NCBI GenBank assembly: GCA_900290315.1
Contig: OKRF01000252.1
Location: forward strand, 9,946 to 16,835
Direction of reading: 5' to 3'
From: Candidatus Sulfopaludibacter sp. SbA3
Lineage (GTDB): Bacteria > Acidobacteriota > Terriglobia > Bryobacterales > Bryobacteraceae
Length of the DNA stretch: 6,890 bases
Below, one piece after another: positions 5,438 to 6,890 of the stretch (position 1 is the stretch's first letter; each line of letters starts with the position of its first letter). A program made the position numbers and the translations under genes. The notes below the pieces were generated by a model. The model was given only the letters and a program-made list of their open reading frames with translations, was not told the DNA's origin and did no database searches.

Positions 5438-6890
5438 TCAAAACCCGACGAACTTGTCGAACTTCACGCTGGAGTCGGTGCTGAACTTGCGGTAGTTGCG
5501 GAATTGAATCGAGTTCCGGGAGCAACTCCCGCTGCCGCTCATGCAGCCCAGATTCTCGCTGAGGACCGGAAGAAGATAGGTCCCTTGTTCGATTTTTACG
5601 AAGCCATACTCGAGCGTGGATTCCGCTTTACTGAGCGGATAATCGCGCGGCAAGACTGTGGTCCGCTGTTCGATGCGCAACACACGCCGGGTATCCCGAT
5701 CGATCCACACGGCGCCCTGGTACGCCGGGCTGTAGTTTCGTCCATCGGGAGAAACCAGCGTCCAGTGGGAATTTGCTTGCGCCACGGTGTAGTCGAACAC
5801 CACCGCGGGCCTGCCCGCGATGCGGTCGTCGCCGCGCCGTTTGAAGTTGGCGTTGGTGGCTAAAGACAGCACATCCTCCAAGGTAGTCGCAAACTCGCCG
5901 GTGGACCACGACCCGCTCCGCTCCGGTGGCACCCGCGTAGGGCTGCCATTCACCTGAATGTCGCGGTATTCTTCTTTCCCCTGCGAATAAGCTACCGTGG
6001 CGGTTACCACGTCGAGTTCCTGCCAGGAGGCCGGCCACCCACTACTGAAATACCGCGTGGTTGCCTGTTCCGCCAGGAAATTCGGCAGACTCGCGGTATA
6101 GGATGTCGCCGCCGCGCGGGCGTCGGTCAGGATAGCGGCATCGGTGTTCAATCGTGGCTCCCCTGACGTGGCAGCCACTGGAATGCCGCCGATCGGTTCG
6201 CCAGGCGCAACCACCGTCGGCGTCTCCTTGGGCGTTTCGGCTGCCTCGGTCGATTCCGCCGCCGCCGGCGCCTCCTGAGTCATCACTGTGCGAGTCCTTC
6301 CCAGGTCCTTCGCCTCCGGTGCACGCGCTTCCTCCAGTGGCTTTTCTGCCGACTTGCGTTCCGCCGCCGTCCCTTCGCGAACCATGACCACGCGAATGGC
6401 CGTCTCCGGATCGTCGGGATTCACCTGAACCGAAAGCTGATCGCCGGGATGGAGCAGCGAATCGCGAATCGCTTCGCCTTGCTTATCGCGGAACTGCGTC
6501 TTAGCCAGCAGGCGGAAACGCAGCACGGTCTTGGGGTTGGTCTGCAGGTATAGATCTTTCTCTCCCAACTTGCGCAGGCTGCCATCCACCGGCGCGAGCG
6601 CGACCTTGGACTCGCTCCCAGTGCCGCCCTTTTCTGTCGGCGACTTCCTCGGGAGCTTTACGCTCGGTACCGGCAGATTGATCGGGATGCCGCCCGGCAG
6701 GCGCGCGGGGTAGTCGTTGGGATATTGGCCCGGAGGATATTGGCCCGGTGGGTATTGGCCGGGCGGATATTGCCCGGGAGGATATTGCCCCGGTGGGTAT
6801 TGGCCGGGCGGGTACTGACCAGGATACTGACCCGGCGGATACTGCGCCCAAGCCTGCAAGCTGAACAGCAGGAAGGCGGAGGCTTGGCAA
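5438..6890 (-). CDS. Secreted/periplasmic protein with N-terminal QYPPG repeats and LolA/RseB-like C-terminal region (5' end outside window)
   Basis: The frame is open to the right edge, so the true start lies outside. The first visible codons give CQASAFLLFSLQAWAQ, the hydrophobic core and AWA cleavage site of a signal peptide, so the TTG at 6859 is not the start. Numbering from that codon: QYPPG repeats (6-47), a proline-rich linker (48-72), a compact beta-rich domain (about 98-163, DLYLQTNPKTVLRFRLLAKT and LLHPGDQLSVQVNPDD), an acidic Ala/Glu/Pro-rich linker likely disordered (about 165-235), and a C-terminal domain (about 242-473). The C-terminal domain has a strand pattern typical of LolA/RseB-like half-barrels: FDYTV..ANSHWTL, GAVWIDRDTRRVLRIEQ, ESTLEYGFVKI..GTYLLPV. 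Two cysteines near the end (LGCMSGSGSC) could form a disulfide. Function is unknown; a lipid- or envelope-binding role is only inference from fold impression. It converges on the mechanosensitive channel gene and shows no operon partner here. Confidence 0.85.
   Translation of the reverse strand, partial: CQASAFLLFSLQAWAQYPPGQYPGQYPPGQYPPGQYPPGQYPPGQYPPGQYPPGQYPNDYPARLPGGIPINLPVPSVKLPRKSPTEKGGTGSESKVALAPVDGSLRKLGEKDLYLQTNPKTVLRFRLLAKTQFRDKQGEAIRDSLLHPGDQLSVQVNPDDPETAIRVVMVREGTAAERKSAEKPLEEARAPEAKDLGRTRTVMTQEAPAAAESTEAAETPKETPTVVAPGEPIGGIPVAATSGEPRLNTDAAILTDARAAATSYTASLPNFLAEQATTRYFSSGWPASWQELDVVTATVAYSQGKEEYRDIQVNGSPTRVPPERSGSWSTGEFATTLEDVLSLATNANFKRRGDDRIAGRPAVVFDYTVAQANSHWTLVSPDGRNYSPAYQGAVWIDRDTRRVLRIEQRTTVLPRDYPLSKAESTLEYGFVKIEQGTYLLPVLSENLGCMSGSGSCSRNSIQFRNYRKFSTDSSVKFDKFVGF
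6720..6850 (-). repeat. 15-bp minisatellite encoding QYPPG repeats
   Basis: Tandem 15-base units of the type GGATATTGGCCCGGT (plus strand) run from 6720 to about 6850, with one shortened 12-base unit at 6810-6821 that encodes QYPG in place of QYPPG. The protein shows seven full QYPPG units, one QYPG, and ends in QYPN. A higher-order 45-base period is visible: 6735-6764 and 6780-6809 match at 29 of 30 bases. The repeat immediately follows the predicted signal-peptide cleavage site. Confidence 0.92.

Noticed and set aside
6720..6850. CRISPR-like array
   Set aside because: The regular units are contiguous 15-mers with no unique spacers and encode an in-frame QYPPG peptide, so this is a coding minisatellite.

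Overview
The window is GC-rich with an ordinary bacterial gene layout. Acidobacteriota, perhaps the Solibacter/Bryobacter group, is the best guess. That rests on the domain style alone: an orphan secretin carrying tandem BACON/Ig-like modules, a secreted protein with a LolA-like C-terminal region, and a lone GlmS-type SIS protein. No sequence comparison was possible, so the lineage is inference.

Layout, left to right. (1) On the minus strand, running off the left edge, is a SIS-domain sugar-phosphate isomerase/deaminase gene. A perfect 20-bp tandem duplication near its 5' end puts it out of frame. (2) A 268-bp gap follows, holding a long imperfect inverted repeat with a GGGTCAGAC/GTCTGACCC outer stem. 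(3) Next, also on the minus strand, is a 984-codon outer-membrane secretin gene. Its C-terminal secretin domain is split by about 410 residues of Ig/BACON-like repeats arranged A-B-A-B. (4) A divergent spacer of only 34 bp separates it from a plus-strand MscS-family mechanosensitive channel gene. (5) A convergent gap of about 310 bp contains small GC-rich hairpins and no convincing gene. (6) On the minus strand, running off the right edge, is a secreted protein gene. Its mature N-terminus is a QYPPG tandem repeat and its C-terminal half looks like a LolA/RseB-type half-barrel.

Three of the four products belong to the cell envelope: an outer-membrane secretin, an inner-membrane tension channel and an exported protein of unknown function. 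They do not form an obvious operon. No pilus or type II secretion partner genes (ATPase, platform protein, pseudopilins) lie in the window, so the secretin is an orphan here. The most interesting element is the secretin with its repeat-array insertion. The frameshifting duplication in the SIS gene and the hypervariable-looking QYPPG minisatellite come next. I see no rRNA, tRNA, CRISPR array or transposase gene.
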